From positions 930,001-994,000 of the forward strand of contig RSEE01000005.1 of assembly GCA_003971905.1 (NCBI GenBank): a stretch of 64,000 nucleotides of DNA. Direction: 5' to 3'. The position numbers were made by a program, and so were the translations under genes. Within the stretch, counting starts at the first letter, position 1. Each line of letters begins with the position of its first letter. This document shows, piece by piece, positions 44,267 to 56,765 of this stretch. The DNA comes from Moniliella sp. 'wahieum' (taxonomy: Eukaryota > Basidiomycota > Moniliellomycetes > Moniliellales > Moniliellaceae). The notes beneath the pieces were generated by a model, which was not told the origin of the DNA, did not search any database, and was given only the letters and a program-made list of their open reading frames with translations.

Positions 44267-44898
44267 GGGACTTAAACTAGGCTATTATTGCTCTCGCCTA
44301 CTCGTTCAATATCAATGCCCTATGCAAGACATTTGGCTTTTAGATGAAGCGGGACGGGCACGTAGCACGTGGCCCTCAAAGCTCAGCCCGTCGTTATTGT
44401 GCAGACTAGTGGATCAATGAGAGGCGAAAAGTGTGTACGGGCTAGAAACTGAGGGATGGATTTTCAGGCTTCAAACAACGTTCAACGGCGTGTCTTCATC
44501 CAAGCCCCCACTGGTACGCATGCGCTTCTCCTACCCTTACCACCGGTGTCGTCAGCACTCACAGCCTGACAATGTCCCTCAGCGTTTTTTCTACTTAGCT
44601 GTATCGCCTCTGTCCGCCACTGCTATATCCAGTAGCGCCGAGGTGCGCAGCCGCGAAGCAGAATCGGTAGTACATGGCACGGCAGTGCGTTCGATGAGAG
44701 GGCGAGAACAGAGCGCCGGTATACTAGCCATGAAGGCACATGATGATGCATGCTCAATGGTCGATGATGTTGGTAATAGTCATAAATTGGGGGCTATAGC
44801 AGAATGGTTTTGCCTGGTGTGGACATCCAATGCTGGTTGGATCCCACGAAGGCGTAAAAAGGGAGGGGAGGGGTAAAGCTGATGATGAAGTGGCAGGC
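44267..44898. other. Convergent spacer between GALT and the F-box gene
   Basis: 3' flanks of two convergent genes; nothing recognisable. Confidence 0.4.
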
Positions 44899-46821
44899 CT
44901 ACTCCGCCTCCTCACAAGCAGCCCGAACAAACCGGTCCACTTGCGAGGCAAAGTACCATTCCTCCATCCCCTTTTCCATCACACCATACGCACCCCGGTC
45001 GGTTAAGCACATGCGACCGCGGGGATGCGTGGTGGGTACGGACACTGTTCCGATCCATCCCATCCGCCTCCTTGGTTCCTCGCTGCGCTAGGAAGGGGGG
45101 CAAGACCCGGATGGTCATCGTTTCAAGACCCAGCACAATTGGCCGCTTACCGCCCCAGAGCAGACGCCCCTCGCAGAGATCGAGCCCGGTGCGTCCCCAC
45201 TCTCGGGTCCACTCTTGCATCGTGCCAACGTAGGGCGAGAAGCCCCATCGAGTATGGTTCCACTGCCGGTTCCGGCAGTTCCAGCATCAGTAACGTCTCG
45301 GGTCCCCGAGGTGGAGCGGGATGGTCGCTTTCCGCTCCATCAGCCTGTTCCTCCTCCCAGCACCTTCCCCTTACCATGGAGTGCTTTCGGAGGACCGACA
45401 GCAGTGCGTCATCACGTGCAAAGTAGTCACGGTAGTTCTTCAACACCAGCAGTGTCGTCCCGCTCGACGCAAGCAACGTTCCACTTGCTTCCTCCAGCTC
45501 GACCATGGCCCAGCCACGACGGTAGCGGTACCGGTGAATCACGTCCCAATGGGTCTGATCCAGTCCGTACCCGGATCACCAAGAGGTCAACACAACAGTA
45601 TCCACAAAACGACGAAGAGAGAAGTACGTACACTCGGTGTGGTGGATCCTTGTGGGCCCTTCATGGGCGTCTGTTCCCCTTCATAGGATACCTGCATCCA
45701 CTTGTGCTCCCGTGCATACGGAGGGCGATGCGCATGGCTAGGCATGTACCCCATCCGGGAACGTTGAACCGAATCAAAGGGAAAGGGACCTTGCTCCAAC
45801 GACCAGATCACCTCGCCTGTATCGAGGTGCACCACCACCACGTCCGCGCCATCTTGCTGCGGAATGCCAATCATGCCCGGATGTCCATGTGGCAGGGTAC
45901 AGGCAACGACGAGAAAGCCCCGCGGGTCAATGGCAAATGCCTTGATGCTTCGCAGGCCCACATGTTCCAAGGAGAGCGTACGGCGATCTGTGGGGGTGAT
46001 GGTTTGCAATCGAAGCTGGTTCAACAGGTACAGCTGCTGACCTACTTGTCGCACGTGGACGGGACACGAACGGGGGAACACAACGTGTTCCGTCGCGCTC
46101 GGCACAAAGCCCCACCCTTCCTTTGGTACAGATCGATCTGCACTTGTTCTTCTCCTGCCTCTGCCTCTTCCTGCGCCTCTCTGCCGTTGACGCCATCGCC
46201 ATCTGGCGCGCCTTGTGCTTGGGGCGGAGGAGGGGCTTCATGGGCGTGGGGCGGATGCACGACAGCCAACCAACCGTGGCTATATTCCAATTGACAATGG
46301 GGTGGGACGGTGGCAGAGGGGGTAGTCCAGAGAATTTGGCCGGTACGGGTCTGCACTTGCATACCGCCTTGTTCAAAGCCAAGCAGGAGCAAGTCATCTA
46401 CGTTGCGTATGCTGCATGGTGTGCTGGGCAATGCGAGCTGATGGCCCGCATACGAAGAGGATGATGTGTTGGACGGTAGCGGCGGACACAGTTGGAGCTG
46501 GGTGAGAGCGTGAAGCTGCACAAAACGTCGCCAACTGCTGTGGGCAAGGCGGTGCATCGCACGGTCGCTCTTGCTTCCAAGCGGCGGATGGAGACGCATC
46601 GCGTCCGCCAAGCACACCGCCAGCGCGGAGGGAAGGTACCGACACGCAAGACGGCGCCAGAGCCATTCGGTGTGGGCGTACTGGCGCCAGCGCCGGCTGG
46701 CCTGCCCAACGGTCAGAACGTCTTGCATGGAGAGGCAGGCCAAAATGTCGAGCGCCACTTCATAGGGCACGGCCCGAAGCAAGCCTTTCTTCGGGGGCAC
46801 AGAAGATGATGCACTTCGCAT
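44899..46821 (-). CDS. F-box protein with probable beta-propeller C-terminus, frame-broken
   Basis: ATG 46821. Residues about 18-55 form an F-box: LRAVPYEVALDILACLSMQD then VGQASRRWRQYAHTEWLWRR, the Skp1-binding helix set with the usual W and L positions. The rest has blade-like strands such as LLLLGFEQGGMQVQTRTGQI, SHGWLAVVHP, AFAIDPRGFLVVACTLPHG and VVVVHLDTGEVIWSLEQGP, the rhythm of PQQ/WD-type propellers. A Gly/Pro/Glu-rich insert lies near 46200. Later parts (LEEASGTLLASSGTTLLVL near 45490; WYFASQVDRFVRAACEEAE at the end) are in other frames. There is a frame slip near 46080, a likely intron near 45630-45560, and slips near 45190 and 45020. It probably acts as an SCF substrate adaptor; the target is unknown. 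Confidence 0.72.
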
Positions 46822-48935
46822 GATGCAGGCCGGGGTGGGGGGGCGTCTGGATGGGGACGAGCAAAAGGCAGGGGCGGCTGGCTACACAGGTTATACTTCG
46901 GCGTGCTGCCGGTAAGCGGTGCGAACCGTACCTAATTGTAATAGCGGGGGAGCGTGAGAGTTGTACTATAATACTAGCGCCCGCTTGCTGAGGCTCTGGG
47001 CCTGTCTGCAGACACCCCAGCCCACACACCTATCCGGTACGCGGCAGCCAACACACTGCCGGCACCCGCGTGGGGGCGCCGCTCCGTGGGCCTCAGCCTG
47101 ACGCACTCAGTGCCCAGTACCCAGTACTCAGCCCAGCCCCCCCCCGTCATCGGTCTAACAGCGCCAGACTGCGCTCAGCCTACCACAGCCTACTCAACTT
47201 ACCCCAGAATCGACACTTCTCTGTCTCCTCAAAGTACGGAAAACAATCCCCGGCCCGCAATAGTGTGCACATGCGGGGTAGCCTGTAACCGGTAAACCCT
47301 TGCACGACGTGTTGGCCCGCCCGCTCAGGGCCTCATGCGTCACGCCTGAGCCGCCGGCCGCGCTCCACGCCTGCCTGTCTCCACCCGCTTTCCCACCCGC
47401 GACCGGGTTTGAAGCTCCGCTTCATGACTATTCAACGCTCGCCATTCAGATTCATTTCATAGTCATTAGTAGTCGTACGCGTTCCCTCCGTTGTACGGTC
47501 CGTGTTGATGCGTTGATACGCGCTCTGATCGACGTTCGAGAGATACAATGGTGAGCGTCGCAGGCTCAGGCGATCGAGGCTCCTACCATGTGTTCACGAA
47601 CGTGAGAGAAGTGTCTCAGAGCAGTTTGCTCGGACCCGGACCCCCACACCAGAGCTGTGCCACCTGGAGGTGCATTGTCCCATGTCATACGCTGTCCTAA
47701 CAAGGAGACCGACTAAACTCCGTCGACGGGGGGCGGTGGTGGAGTGGTACTAGAATATCTTTTGGAACCACCGGCGCACTGCGTATTCAGTACTGACATA
47801 TTATTGGCGTTTTTAACGCACGTTGACGAGGATAGCAAAATGAAGATCAAATGGGTTAATGACCGCCCCCCTCCCCCAAACTCCTGTATCCCACCAGCGG
47901 GCTCACATGTCACAGGCACACCGCCCCATCCCCACCTTACCATCTCTCTGGCAGCCAGCGCTATACAAAAGGGCTCCCACTGCGTCTACCAACGCAGGAG
48001 CAGTGCGTGCTGGCCTACTACGCACGCGTGTGCTTACGCATCGAGACAAACAATCGTGCCCATCGCCCACAGGATGCGTGACGTGTGACGTGACGCGTGA
48101 TGCGGGAGAGCGAGCTGGTCCGTGTGAGCCTCATCGCCCCATCACCAATCAGATCACCGACACGACCGATCGCGTTTCTCCTGTCCCAATAAGCGGGTAG
48201 CGGATTTATGCCAGCAGCACGGCCAACAGACTCGATATACCGCGGCCGCGACGCTCATCTGGGAACTGCACGGCTCAAATCCACCCCCTCCTGCCTACAC
48301 CCTCCAGAAGCATTCCATGTCAACTGTCCGCGCTCTCAGCACTGGCCGACTACTCTTCGACCACTGCAGCTCACTTTCCAAGCCCCACATCGCGTAACGC
48401 CACTATATACCACACCAAGGAGATAATTCGCATGTCAGTGTGGAGATAGAGGGCAACTCTGCTGTGGACTCCCTACCGGTATCAATTGAAGCCTCCATCG
48501 ATCTTTTTTGCCACCGTCGGCCGGTGGTACACGCCACGAGGGGAAGCTGGGGCACCGTCGGAGACTCAATCCACCCGTTTGGCTGCTGCATCATACGCCC
48601 CCCCCCCCCCCCCCACTTCGACTGTACCACGCAAGAAAGCGGAGAGGTATCCTGGACCTTATCATGTAGTAGGCAAAACAAAACGCGGGTGTGGGCAGGA
48701 GGAGGCCAAGGCCACTGGAATCCCCAAACAAGAGGCGCACAGTGTAACACTGTGAGCGGAAGACTTCTCTCAGATCTCATCTCTCTCTCTGTCTTCGGTC
48801 CCTTTCTTTGTCCTAAGAGGTAGCGTGGGGGGGGGGGGGGGGTATTACCCCACAGCGTCTTCAGCTGAGCCGCTGAGCGCTGAACTACATTCTCGATGCT
48901 CCCGTCACAGGGCTTGAGGCCACAGGCCCGAGGCC
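46822..48935. other. Gene-poor spacer
   Basis: No supported gene. It contains a C run at 48597-48612 and a G run near 48829-48842, which are hard to sequence, and CAGTACTCAGCC-type repeats near 47106-47134. Confidence 0.4.
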
Positions 48936-50379
48936 TTAACAGAGAGATGATCCACGCCAGGGACATGATGAACGACAACTTCGCCGCGATGGGGATGCGT
49001 TCTCGCACCTCTTGAGATACCACACATCGATATCGCTGATCTTACCTAGGCTGCCGAGCTTCTCGACAAGAGCCTTGGCTGCAGTGTTGTCTCCACAAAG
49101 AGATGGATTGGGTGTGCGGCAGGGCAGATGCCCAGCTCTCAAAAAATATGAATTGCGCACAAGAGTGCATCGCGCAACCCTATCCCATGCCAAGTATCCG
49201 GAAGCGGCAGTATTACTCACCCCGTGGTTCTCTGTCTTGGTATTCCACGAGACGGGCACACCATACACAAAATATGTACCCGAAACGGCCTTGAGTAACA
49301 CTTGTCCGAGGCAAAAGAAGCATCCTTGTGCAATTCGAGTAGGGGGCCTGGTGCGATCATGTGTGTCAAGCGGAGAGGGAATGGTCAGCAGTATCATTCA
49401 AATACTGCAACAAGCCTATGCAGCATCACGGTGAGCCCGAGAAGGGCCATCCAATAAACCAGCCAAAAGGTGGTGGAAACAAGGTGTCCGGGCGGGACAT
49501 GCGTGCTGACCACATGGCGGACCCGACCATAGAGCTGTGGGTGTGATTCTCTTCGCGCTGGATCGTGGATCTAGTTCGGGATGTGTAGCGGAGGAGGAAG
49601 AATGTGGCTGAGCGGAGGGAGCCGTCGAGGATGTTGACCACCAGTGGTCCCGAGCCCATCGGCCTTCAGTGACACGTGGCCCGATGCGCACACAGTGCAC
49701 CGGATAATGTGTCCCGGACCTTCCACGAGCTTCAACTGCTGGCCTCCGAGCCCAGAGCCTACCACGACCCATAGGTCTTCTATCGCTCTCTTTAAATAGC
49801 TCTGGAATATCATCTCCATTCCCCATCGCCACAGCAGCGATAGCTAGGCCGGTGACAGAAGATGATCATGGGTTTTGTCGTGGGTGGCAAGCATCTCAGC
49901 AATGAATTTGTGCTGGCTCACATAGAAACGCTCATAACTAGTCCTACTGGCATAATCCGAGGTGGAAACGAAGGGGCATTGGAGTTAATCTCAATATGGC
50001 CCGGATGTTCGACAAAAGGAATCGTACTAAATTTCCCCCGAACGGCAAAAAGCAACAATAAGGAAATCGTCAGTGTGGATCGCCAAAGAATGAGGTCCAA
50101 GTCTTTTTTGGTGCGACGAAGTAAAAGACATGGCTCTGACTTGAGACTGTGGTAAAAAAGCCCAAAGGCGATCATCGCAGAGGAGGGTATACGCAACCAA
50201 TCACCTGCCCCCACTTTATTGATAGAGACCGTAAAGACGTTTCTTCCGTTTCCAACACTTGCCCTTCCATTCGGGGACAAAAGGAGGAGGCCAACATAGG
50301 CCTCTCCCGTCACGTCCGCGTACAGGTACACTGTCTCCATGGAGCTGCTTTTGAACCGATTGAAGATGTGGCTCGACAA
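48936..50379 (-). pseudogene. Remnants of a retroelement reverse-transcriptase/RNase H region
   Basis: Two minus-strand segments in RNase H order: ETVYLYADVTGEAYVGLLLL (50334-50275) with RIPSSAMIAFGLFYHSLK about 50 residues later, and GDNTAAKALVEKLGS then ISDIDVWYLKR (about 49094-49001). First-Asp strand, SSA..AFGL helix, DN-AA motif and IDVWYL are the successive landmarks of RNase H domains in fungal retroelements. The two parts are separated by about 1.1 kb that does not match and are broken by stops, so this is a decayed, interrupted copy. LTRs, integrase or a tyrosine recombinase were not found, so the element class is undecided. Confidence 0.4.
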
Positions 50380-51954
50380 ACTTAACTCCAGTCCGCGACC
50401 ACATGGTCAATTGAAGTTGTAGCACCAAGACAGTGGAAAGCTTCTCCTGGGTGTGGTGAGGCCGTGTCTTTGTTGTAGAAGGGCAAAAATAGTGAGGAAG
50501 CAAGAGCCGGCATGTCCGTCTCACTAGGCGATTCATGGACAGAACGGTGCAGCTGAGCATAAAGGAGATTGAACCGACAATTTGCGGTCTAGACCAGCTT
50601 TTTAGTGTGCGCAGGCAGGTCCTAATTCAACGATTGCCCGAAATCCCTTGGCATCCAAAGCAATCCCCTACCTACACCGTTGTAGAACCACAATAGCAGC
50701 TGGGACGCCCACGTCATTTCCCCATTGTTTTTCTCGGCCGAGCCGATTAGGCGATCCGTAGGCAAGCTGGAACTGACCCGCATAGTGGGGAGTGATGCCG
50801 TCGTAACCAATACGGGGGGGGGGGGTTACTGTAGAAGACCACAGGGAGTTCATCGTATGTATCGCATTGCATATGAGCTACAGAGGCTACTAGATAGTAT
50901 TCCTGCCCTCTGAAGGAATGAACCCGAAGGACAGGGGCTTGCTACACTAGTGCGGCGTCATACATTGGTTCTTCGCAACTACATCAGCCCTCCCCTCCCT
51001 CTCATTACACATCAGATCACTACCACCAGCCACTTTTCCGTGCAATGGGTAGCTCTCACTTCGCCAAAAAGATATAAAGTGGCCATATCGTCTGTCTTTT
51101 CATCAAAATAACGGCGGTGGGGGGGGCAAATAAGGCGATATTGGATGGCGACGGGGTCCTTCCTTCCCCAGGTGCAAGGGAGTTACACTGATTGGAGACC
51201 ACCAAAACATTACCCACAGAGAGACGACTCACGGACGATTTTGAATCCCAGAGAGGTGTGGGTGTTGCCCTGAAGACAGATAACTGCTTGATGGCGAGTG
51301 GGTATGAAAACGTCGGAAGCGAGTTATAAGTGCCGGTGAACGTCGGCCTTTTTATTGCTTCTTTTACCGGACGTGAGCCCTGAACGTCGTCTTTTTTGGA
51401 GACTAAGAGCTTCTGCAACTGAGAATTCGTTCCGTAGACTGGTACCAAAAACTGAGAATGAAAAGTCAACTTCTCTTCACCGTCGTGTCCCTCGTGATGA
51501 TGGGTAGTGTGTCCGAGTTAGAAGTACTGAGCAACGTAGCGGGAGACACGTTTCTCACGATGCTCGAGTGCTGTGCACCAAGTGGATTTGGTCAGTATTA
51601 TGGGAGGGCTGTGCCAGGTTTGTGGGGTACAATCCCTCAGCTTAGAGAACAGAAGCACGACTTACGCAGTATTTACGTGCTTGGGCTGTAGTCAGTGGAT
51701 CCAAGCGGAACTATAATAGGGACAAGGAATGGCATATCACCGCATAGCAGAGACAATGGCTACTGTCACGGGGGGGGGCGCCAGGGGGCTAGCCCGGGTT
51801 TATTATGGGGTACTATCCCTTAGGAGACGGTGGGTCGACTCACGGTAGTTTCGGGTTTGAGCTAGTTGGTGGATCTGCGCGGAGCTACTAGGGACGAGGA
51901 GAGGCCTTCGGGCGCGAAATCGAGGCGGCTGCACGTGTGGCAAGGCTGCGTATG

Positions 51955-52020
51955 CACCGGCTTGGGCCGTGGTAACGTGTCTGAATCCTCCGTGTCTTAG
52001 GGAAGGGACGAAGCAGTGGT
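51955..52020. repeat. Diverged direct repeat, copy 1 (copy 2 at 52735-52801)
   Basis: Shares ACCGGCTTGG, GTAACGTG, CTGAA.CCTC, CTTAGG.A and AGGCAGTGG/AAGCAGTGG in order with the second copy 780 bp downstream. Confidence 0.55.
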
Positions 52021-52734
52021 GGGAAACACTACCAGAGCTGAGACTGGACAGGGATGACTGTCGTCGTGGCTGGAATGGAATCCACTCGGCAAGCTGGTAC
52101 GGAATCGACGCGGCTGAAGGAAGGCTCATCGCGCGACTGGACGGGTAGAGAGCTGGAGGACGAGGTCGGAAGAGGAGGTGGGAGCTAAGTAGAGACGATG
52201 CTGCCTGTATTGAATCGATTGGCTGGAAAACGGGCAGGAGCTGGACAGGATAGGCGGGGAGGGACGAGAGTGAAGACGGAAATGGAGAAGGCGGGGCCAA
52301 GGATCCCCATCATCCACCAGGGGTACAGGCCAGACCAAAAGGGAAACGGATACAAGAGGGTGTGTGGAAAGGAAGACACGTCAAAAAGGGGTTGGTTGTC
52401 GCAGGCGCAACAGAGAAAGGAAAAGATGCGGGGACGGAGGCAACAGTCGTCGCAAAGAGACCGGAAGCGCAATGTCCTTATTTAGGCCATCATCCGACTT
52501 GGACATGTGTGGGCTGGGGGCTACTTGTATTGCCGCGCGGACGTGTGGCTCCTCGGGCCACCATACCTGATTTAACCAACCATCATCACACTTTTGGTTG
52601 GATTTCGGAGTGCAGTATACTGGGCATGTGCATAGCAGGCGGGCCTTAACTTGGATCGGACCATCTCGGATTCAACATCCAACGCGGCCCGTAACGCGGA
52701 ACAGCTACAGGTATTAGCAAAGCTCTATGTATGT

Positions 52735-52801
52735 ATACCGGCTTGGCAAGTAGTAACGTGGCTGAAACCTCTCCGGACTTAGGAATGGGGAGAGGCAGTG
52801 G
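52735..52801. repeat. Diverged direct repeat, copy 2
   Basis: See copy 1 at 51955-52020; same orientation. Confidence 0.55.
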
Positions 52802-53137
52802 AGGATAAAGACTGCCAGACCTGGGCTGGACACATGTGTTGGTACTAGAATTGACGCGGGGGTCTGACGAAATGGACTTGGGACTATGAACAGACGGCAA
52901 CAGTTGAAACAAGAAGAGCATATGATAATAACCAAACTTCAGCGCACAGCGGACGAAGAGCATACAATAACCAAAACACATATGCGCACAGCAGACGAAC
53001 AACGACAGACAGCAACGAAACATAGACGAAAAAAGACAGGAGATGCCAGACCCGGGGCAGGGCATGGCCAGACAGTGCACAAGCAAAAAGAAAACCAGAA
53101 CACGACGATAGATCATATGGCGGGCACGGCAGCCCGA

Positions 53138-53874
53138 TCAGCCAAGGGTCAGCTTACCCCCATCGATCATGACATTGTACTCGATGGTACCCGAGTAGTT
53201 GCCAGAGGCATAGTAGTTGGTAGTGGGCATGTTGGGATAAGCGCCCGTGTAGGTGATCGTGGCCTCGACCGGGGCAGAAGAACGATGCTGCCATCCTTCA
53301 TGCCCGAATGGAAGACGGCACGGAACGTTTGGAGGGCTTGGGACTCGTTGTCATCCCACGAGCAGGCGGCAGAGACAAAGGGTTCCTCATCTCCCGGTGA
53401 CAATGGCTCATACGCCCCTTTGACACATCGCCCTGTCGAGAGCGACTGCAAGACGCCATAGTAGGAAGAGGTGGTGTTGCTTGTTCCATTGGCGAGAAAT
53501 TTGCTCGTGCCCAAATATTTGGACCCAACGGCAATGAACTTATACATATCCTTCACCTGAAGTGGGAAATGTTAGTCGATGCTCCCTCTGGACGGGGCCT
53601 GCGATCGATGCGCGAGAGAGGGGCGGCGGGGGAGACGAGGCAAGAAGGGAACGCACAAAGTGGCTAGTAACAAGATTGTCCCCAGATTCCGAAAAGGACA
53701 AGTAGGACGTGGTCTTGTTGTAATGGAACTTGAATGGATGCGGACCGGTGAGTTCGCGCGTCGTTACGGTATCGCCTCGCTTGACGTATTTCCACGACGA
53801 CGGGGGGCCGATGCACCTAGCGTCAAGGCCGCGATGAGGAGGGAAAGCAGAGCAACGATGCAACGCATAGTCAT
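53138..53874 (-). CDS. Probable secreted protein of unknown function
   Basis: ATG 53874 gives MTMRCIVALLSLLIAALTLG, a clear signal peptide with likely cleavage after GAS. After a frame slip near 53810 it reads SSWKYVKRGDTVTTRELTGP, FKFHYNKTTSYLSFSESGDN, then a probable intron from about 53650 to an acceptor CACTTCAG at about 53559. It continues YKFIAVGSKYLGTSKFLANG, NTTSSYYGVLQSLSTGRCVK, CSWDDNESQALQTFRAVFHS. A second slip near 53270 leads to VEATITYTGAYPNMPTTNYY and a stop at 53138. Several N-x-S/T sites (NKTT, NGTS, NTTS) and paired Cys fit an extracellular glycoprotein of about 220-230 residues. No family recognised. Confidence 0.6.
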
Positions 53875-54088
53875 GCAAGCGGCGGCAGGAAGACCCGAGG
53901 GTACGAGGAGACCTGGAATAGAAAACGCCAACAAAAGGGGACGCAGAACGGAGCGGACAGGAGTTGTTCGATTGGGCGGCGCGAGCGAGGAGAGGACTTG
54001 CTATATATATCTCCTGAACCAGCACCCTGGAATGGCAGAGACGTTGCCGAGCGTATCATGCATCGTGTTCTGCATCCACCCAGGGCTC

Positions 54089-54180
54089 AGGCCTCAGAGG
54101 GGCCTCAGGTCAGGCCTCAGAGGGGCCTCAGGTCAGGCCTCAGAGGGGCCTCAGGTCAGGCCTCAGAGGGGCCTCAGGTC
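54089..54180. repeat. Tandem repeat, four copies of a 23-bp unit
   Basis: Unit AGGCCTCAGAGGGGCCTCAGGTC, four exact copies (54089, 54112, 54135, 54158) followed by a partial degenerate one. Each unit contains two GGCCTCAG words and has dyad symmetry (AGGCCT, GAGG...CCTC). Confidence 0.95.
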
Positions 54181-55344
54181 AGGCCTCAGGCGGCCTCAGG
54201 CCACAGGAACGGAAGAAAGAAAAGAGCAGCGTCGCAGCTTTTGTGATCGCAGCTTTCGTGTCGCAGCTTTTTTCGCAACAGCTCAGTATTCCGGCTCTTA
54301 GGCGTGAGATCTGAGAGAAGCTGAGATATCGATGATCGAGGATCAATGATCTGTGCGTGCATCATGCATCATGCATCATGCAGGGACGATAAATGATTGA
54401 ATGACGGGTGTGATGCAGTGAGTAGGGAGTGAGTCGCCGGCGGGTACGCGCTACCGGCTACACTCCCGTACTCATAGTGACTAGTAACCGGTAACCAAAT
54501 CACACGCCACACGTGTCGGATATCATGCATCGGGCGCCACCCGTCAGCGCTCAGCGCTCAGCGAGGGTGGGGCAAGGGTGGGGCCGGGTGGGGCTGGGGG
54601 TGCACCGGTGCTGCGGCGCAGCAGCGCAGAGGCGCAGAAGGGCGCAGAGCCCTCAGGCTGAGGAGGCTGAGCGCTGAGCCTCAGCGCTGATGCATGGGGG
54701 CGGCTGTGCCCTGCTGTGGCCTGAGACTCAAGGCCGAGGCGAATGAGCGCCTGAGGGCGCAGGCAGACACCGATCACCGGTCAGGCGCTGAGCCAAGCCA
54801 GGCCAAGCCACGTGCGCCATCGGCTCCTAATTTAATAAGCCTTCGAGCTTAGATCCTACACACACACTTACCTGGCGCCCTCGATAGAATCGACAACTGC
54901 TGGGGCTTAGTCTGGCTTAGCTTACTTTGTTCGTCACAGTAGTACTGAGTATATTGTCAACCAACATCACATCCAATTACATGCCCTCCATCTCAGGCGC
55001 ACGACGAAGGCGCGTAAGCGCGTATAAGCAAGTCTAAAACCATCGCTACCATGCACAGCACGCGTGAACGTCACATCTCACGCGCCCACGCGTCATGCAC
55101 ATGCATACACTTCATGCCTCAAGCTTCATGCATGATGTCCCCCGAGGCGAGTCCCTCGCAAAAAGCTTGAAAAACGAGCAACTAGTCTTCAGGCTCCACT
55201 AAATTTGGTTCGGGGGTACTCAGGACTGATTAGGGCTAGTGACTATAGCGCCAGTCTTTCAGCTACTTGTCGCCATAGTGTGGTTGTACAATACAGAGCA
55301 CAGGCCGTTGATGCAGTTGATGGTGCATTGTATTTTGCTATGTG

Positions 55345-55558
55345 GAGCCACCGCGGGTGGCTCGTGGGTTTGGGCCAACGTCCCTCAGTCCCTCCGCAGG
55401 CGTACTATAGGAGTTTAGTTGTTTTCTCCGCTGCTTTCCTTGTTCCGCAGCTTAGCCCCTGGTGGTGACTAGTTGTTTGCTCTGTAACCCACGTCACCGT
55501 TACTAGTTGACTTAGACCACCACACCAGTGCGATTGCATCACTCTCGAGGACCATCAC
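55345..55558. repeat. Dispersed repeat, copy 2 (first copy at 10474-10685)
   Basis: Starts GAGCCACCGCGGGTGGCT and ends CTCGAGGACCATC; same orientation and length as the first copy. Confidence 0.65.
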
Positions 55559-56765
55559 ATGCAGGCCCCTTAGGCCTTAGGCTCACAAGGCCTTACAGCT
55601 CCAGCCCTCATCGACTCATCAAGATCGCGTAGAGCGAAGGCAGTAATAAGAAGGCGGTGGGCCTCGGGCTGCGCCAGTGCTGCGGCCTGCTGCGCCGAAA
55701 ACGCCGCCGAGATATGAGGTGTCTTAACGTACCTAATCGAACCTATTCGACAGTCTAATCCCCTTTCCGCACCGCAAAGCCACATGATGTGACAGGGGTG
55801 ACCAGTGGCATGTGACCGGTGACCGGTGACCGGCGATTGGGGGCTGGTGACCGGGTGTGACCCGGTGATATGTATATGTGATCGATGTGATCCGAGCTTT
55901 ATGTAGATGGGGCGGATCATCGATCACACACACACTATTAAAAGGGACTGCCTGCTACCCTAGAGCCTGCTTTGTAGCGCCAAAGGGTGGATGAATGAAG
56001 TTGTTCAACATCTTTTGCTATCAATCTCAATATGCATTGCACTATGCAACAAAAGAAACAATAGACGTGGATTAACGTTTTTAACCATTGTCCGCCGGAT
56101 CCCCCCAATTCATCACTTTTTGCATTATCTAACTAGTTTACTATATCATCCCTACTGACCGGCTGACCCACAATACTGACGTCCGGGGGGGAAGTGTCAG
56201 TCAAGGTTCAAGGTAGTCAAGCTTCAAGGGAGTCGCGCTGCAAGTGGACGTAATGCGATAGTTACATGTTTTGTCTCATTTGTTGCCCTTCTGTGTGCAC
56301 GGCTGCGGACTTTTTATAAGAAATTTCCATGTTCTGGCTCTTCTGGTTTAAAGCACGTTGTTTTCCTATGGGGCATATATATGTTAGAGGGTACTGCTAG
56401 GGTTCTCCTGCGCGGCCCTCAATGGATCGGTGACGCTCGCCTAGCCGAGCGGAAGCGTTCCGCTCGCAGGCCGCGCACGCCCTGCTCGCTCCATCTCCCT
56501 TCTCTCTCTCCTTTCTCCTTCCCTTCAGACGTTGCTTGAAGACTTGTGGCTCACCACTTTGCCTTCACGCCTTGTCTGAAGGCTGCTTTGCAGCTGATCC
56601 ATAGGATCGCGAGTGCTCCCAAGTCGCACTCTAGCAATATAAACTTCCTTTAGTGTTTTCCCAGAATCAGCGCCGTAGCATTCATCTATTTGCCGGTATA
56701 GTGCCTCCGCTTGGAAATATCCATAGTGAGATGGCACAGCCCGGGGGAAATAGTGAGGAAAAGAG

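Larger units (their letters stand above)
50380..53137. other. Gene-poor spacer, possible further element remnants
   Basis: Short frames only. It contains a diverged direct repeat pair (51955-52020 and 52735-52801). 50810-50826 is a G run. Confidence 0.4.
53875..56765. other. Repeat-rich spacer, no supported gene
   Basis: It contains a 23-bp tandem repeat (54089-54180), TGATGCA/CATCATG words (54360-54381), GCTCAGCGCTCAGC palindromic clusters (54546-54700), copy 2 of the dispersed repeat (55345-55558), GTGACCGG repeats (55800-55860) and AAGCTT words (about 55110 and 56215). No conserved frame. Confidence 0.45.

Noticed and set aside
51458-51691. 77-codon frame starting MKSQLLFTVVSLVMM
   Set aside because: The start looks like a signal peptide, but there is no further support, no conserved motif and the surroundings are decayed element sequence.
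54089-54180. Second CRISPR-like array
   Set aside because: The 23-base units are directly adjacent without spacers.
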